A program made the position numbers and the translations under genes. Source: Thermoflexus sp. (GTDB lineage Bacteria > Chloroflexota > Anaerolineae > Thermoflexales > Thermoflexaceae). From it: a DNA stretch of 15,146 nucleotides. Positions 13,810 to 15,146 of this stretch are shown here, piece after piece (position 1 is the first letter of the stretch; each line of letters begins with the position of its first letter). The stretch covers positions 1 to 15,146 of the forward strand of contig NZ_DAOUCJ010000064.1 of assembly GCF_034432235.1 (NCBI RefSeq), given 5' to 3'. The notes below the pieces were generated by a model that made no database searches, was not told the origin of the DNA, and was given only the letters and a program-made list of their open reading frames with translations.

Positions 13810-14634
13810 TCAACCAGCGACCCATCGGGCGAGGAGGGCGATCAGGAAGCCGAGACCTCCGAACTCCACGGCCACCCGGGGGGAAAGCGCCCGTCCCTGG
13901 AGATACCACAGGCTCATTTCCACCAGCTCGTAGAGCAGGATCATCCACCATAGCCCTAAGGTGACGGGGGAGAGGGCCCAGTAACGGAAAGCGGCCGCGA
14001 CCGTAGCCATGCTCCATCCGATCAGGGCGGTATACAGCCATCGTCGGCGCTCTGGGATCTCGGCTTCGACGAGGCGGGCCAGCGCGAGGCCGGCAGCCAG
14101 GATCCCGCTGATCAGCATCAACCCCAGGGTCCGAAGCCCACTCTGGAAGATCCCCACGATGGCGGCCAGGGTGACCAGGTAGATCAGCGCCTGGGTCAGG
14201 AGGGGGGTCATCAGCCTCGGGATCCCGGTGGTTTCCAGGCGATAGCGCTCACCCAGCATGGCCAGCGTCAGGGCGGCCCCCCCAAGCCCCAGGCCGATCA
14301 GCCAGAGGGGGCTGGGCGGAAGCTGCAGCGTAAAGATCAGCCCCCCCACCGCCACCCACATGGGGGAGATCAGACGGCCGATCTGGCGCCAGGGCGCTTC
14401 CTCCCGGAAACACGGGTGGAGCTGAAGCAGCGATTCCGTTCCGGTGGCCGCCAGAGCAGCGCTGAAGATCCCAATCCAGAACGCAGGCGTGAAGCGAAGC
14501 CCCAGCGGAGATCCCAGGATCTGGAGAGCCACCTCAGGACCCTCCGGTGGAAGGAGACGGGCGATCACCCATCCAAGCAGGATCAGGCTCACGGTGATCG
14601 GGATCGGCAGCCAGAAATGTTCACGGATCTCCAT
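13810..14634 (-). CDS. Polytopic integral membrane protein of unknown function
   Basis: The 274-residue protein is almost wholly hydrophobic, with about eight or nine predicted membrane segments (approximately residues 8-26, 48-66, 90-104, 108-126, 143-163, 169-187, 199-215, 222-240, 255-272) and short polar loops. I recognise no family motif. Charged residues inside or near membrane segments (for example LLYELVEMSLWYLQGR, 233-248) may be functional. ATG 14634 (MEIREHFWLPIPITVSLILL) is chosen because AAAAGGA ends about four bases upstream. The frame is open a further 20 codons to 14694, but that part is Arg/Pro-rich and unlike the mature protein. The acetyltransferase gene lies upstream on the same strand, 141 bp away. 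Confidence 0.75.
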   Translation of the reverse strand: MEIREHFWLPIPITVSLILLGWVIARLLPPEGPEVALQILGSPLGLRFTPAFWIGIFSAALAATGTESLLQLHPCFREEAPWRQIGRLISPMWVAVGGLIFTLQLPPSPLWLIGLGLGGAALTLAMLGERYRLETTGIPRLMTPLLTQALIYLVTLAAIVGIFQSGLRTLGLMLISGILAAGLALARLVEAEIPERRRWLYTALIGWSMATVAAAFRYWALSPVTLGLWWMILLYELVEMSLWYLQGRALSPRVAVEFGGLGFLIALLARWVAG

Positions 14635-14745
14635 GGATTCCTTTTCCCCATCAGGACTGAACGGGCGGGGCCGAGATCTCTGGATCCTTAGCATCCCTGC
14701 CGCCTGGAGGGGATAGGGAAGGATAGGCTCCGCCTCGCCAGGAAA

Positions 14746-14770
14746 GGACCAGGGACGTAAAGCCCTGGCC
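14746..14770 (-). terminator. Possible weak terminator after the acetyltransferase gene
   Basis: CCAGGG (14749-14754) pairs with CCCTGG (14763-14768), extended by GG/CC around a bulged A. On the minus strand the hairpin is followed by TCCTTTCCT, a poor U tract, just downstream of the stop at 14776. Confidence 0.3.
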
Positions 14771-14775
14771 CGCGC

Positions 14776-15146
14776 TCAGCGGGAGGAGCCTGAATGCGTA
14801 TTCTGCTTTCGCATCGCCTCCCATTCCCGATCCAGGATGGCATAGACGATCAGATCCCCCCACCGGCCGCCGTAACGGCCGGCCTCTTTCAGGATCCCCT
14901 CCATTCGAAAGCCCAGGCGCTCCGGGATGGCCCGGCTGCGATGGTTCTCCGGGGCCACCCGGATCTCCACGCGGTGCAGCCGGCGGGTGAGGAACAGATC
15001 GTCCAGCACTGTCGCCACCGCCTGGGTCATGATCCCCCGGCCCTGATGGCCGGCATCCAGCCAGTAGCCGATCGAAGCGGAGCCATCTCCCTGATCGATC
15101 CGGACGCCTACGACCCCGATCAGGTTTGCCTCCAGCCAGATGCCCA
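14776..15146 (-). CDS. GNAT N-acetyltransferase, RimJ/RimL type (N-terminus outside window)
   Basis: The frame is open from the stop (14776-14778) to the right edge, so the 5' part is missing; ATG at 15030 is internal. The visible 122 codons hold the core of the fold: GIWLEANLIGVVGV strand pair, IGYWLDAGHQGRGIMTQAV (acetyl-CoA-binding Q/RxxGxG-type turn and helix), HRVEIRVAPENHRSRAIPERLGFRMEG (the Asn-x-x-S-x-x-x-x-E-x-x-GF motif typical of the RimL group) and GDLIVYAILDREWE at the end. These enzymes acetylate N-terminal amino groups of ribosomal proteins or other amines; the substrate here cannot be told. The last residues after REWEAM are a polar tail. Confidence 0.85.
   Translation of the reverse strand, partial: GIWLEANLIGVVGVRIDQGDGSASIGYWLDAGHQGRGIMTQAVATVLDDLFLTRRLHRVEIRVAPENHRSRAIPERLGFRMEGILKEAGRYGGRWGDLIVYAILDREWEAMRKQNTHSGSSR

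Noticed and set aside
1..15146. tRNA, rRNA, CRISPR array, insertion sequence or phage module
   Set aside because: No cloverleaf, regularly spaced repeat-spacer pattern, transposase motif or terminal inverted repeat was recognised; the only direct repeats are inside the coiled-coil gene.

Overview
The window is GC-rich, gene-dense bacterial chromosome. Proteins are rich in Arg, Glu, Ala and Leu with short intergenic gaps, and the gene set includes a PBP1C-type murein synthase, a membrane-tethered YvcK, a CoxE-like VWA protein, a beta-propeller lipid/membrane-anchored protein and a coiled-coil PD-(D/E)XK-like protein. This mix suggests a thermophilic Chloroflexota bacterium (a Thermoflexus-like organism is my best guess). 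That placement is inference from protein style; no rRNA or other marker is present. No tRNA, rRNA, CRISPR array, transposase or phage gene was seen.

Layout. The first 788 bases carry the 3' end of a coiled-coil/nuclease-fold gene (+) built from recent internal duplications. Next come two minus-strand envelope genes: a site-2 protease (3476-4579) and, downstream of it, bifunctional penicillin-binding protein 1C (855-3320). Divergent from these, a plus-strand cluster holds yvcK (4860-6188), a small lipoprotein-like gene made of two copies of one domain (6233-6892) and a stand-alone Lrp/AsnC ligand-binding (RAM) domain (6929-7162). That last gene converges on, and overlaps by 4 bp, a minus-strand CoxE-like VWA gene (7159-8556). 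After a 379-bp divergent intergenic region, a PD40 beta-propeller gene (8936-10297, +) is interrupted by an in-frame TGA. An acyl-CoA dehydrogenase of the AidB-like class follows on the minus strand (10350-11807). Then comes the aspartokinase locus (12100-13768, +). The right end holds a polytopic membrane protein (13810-14634, -) and a truncated RimL-type acetyltransferase (14776 to the edge, -).

The most interesting element is the leader of the aspartokinase gene. A near-consensus sigma-70 promoter (TTGACA-N16-TAGAAT) is followed by a LacI/cre-like palindrome. After that comes a short leader ORF whose middle reads ALTTTGMMTTGWTS, then a 17-bp GCAA-capped terminator with a U tract, placed just before the aspartokinase ribosome-binding site. 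The Thr codon run can pair with the end of the leader ORF. That end can also pair with the 5' arm of the terminator. This is the 1:2 / 2:3 / 3:4 layout of classical ribosome-mediated attenuation, with threonine (and perhaps methionine) as the sensed amino acids. The enzyme downstream is a ThrA-like aspartokinase with two ACT domains, so end-product control at both transcript and enzyme level is plausible. Such attenuators are best known from gammaproteobacterial thr operons; the assignment here rests on sequence alone.
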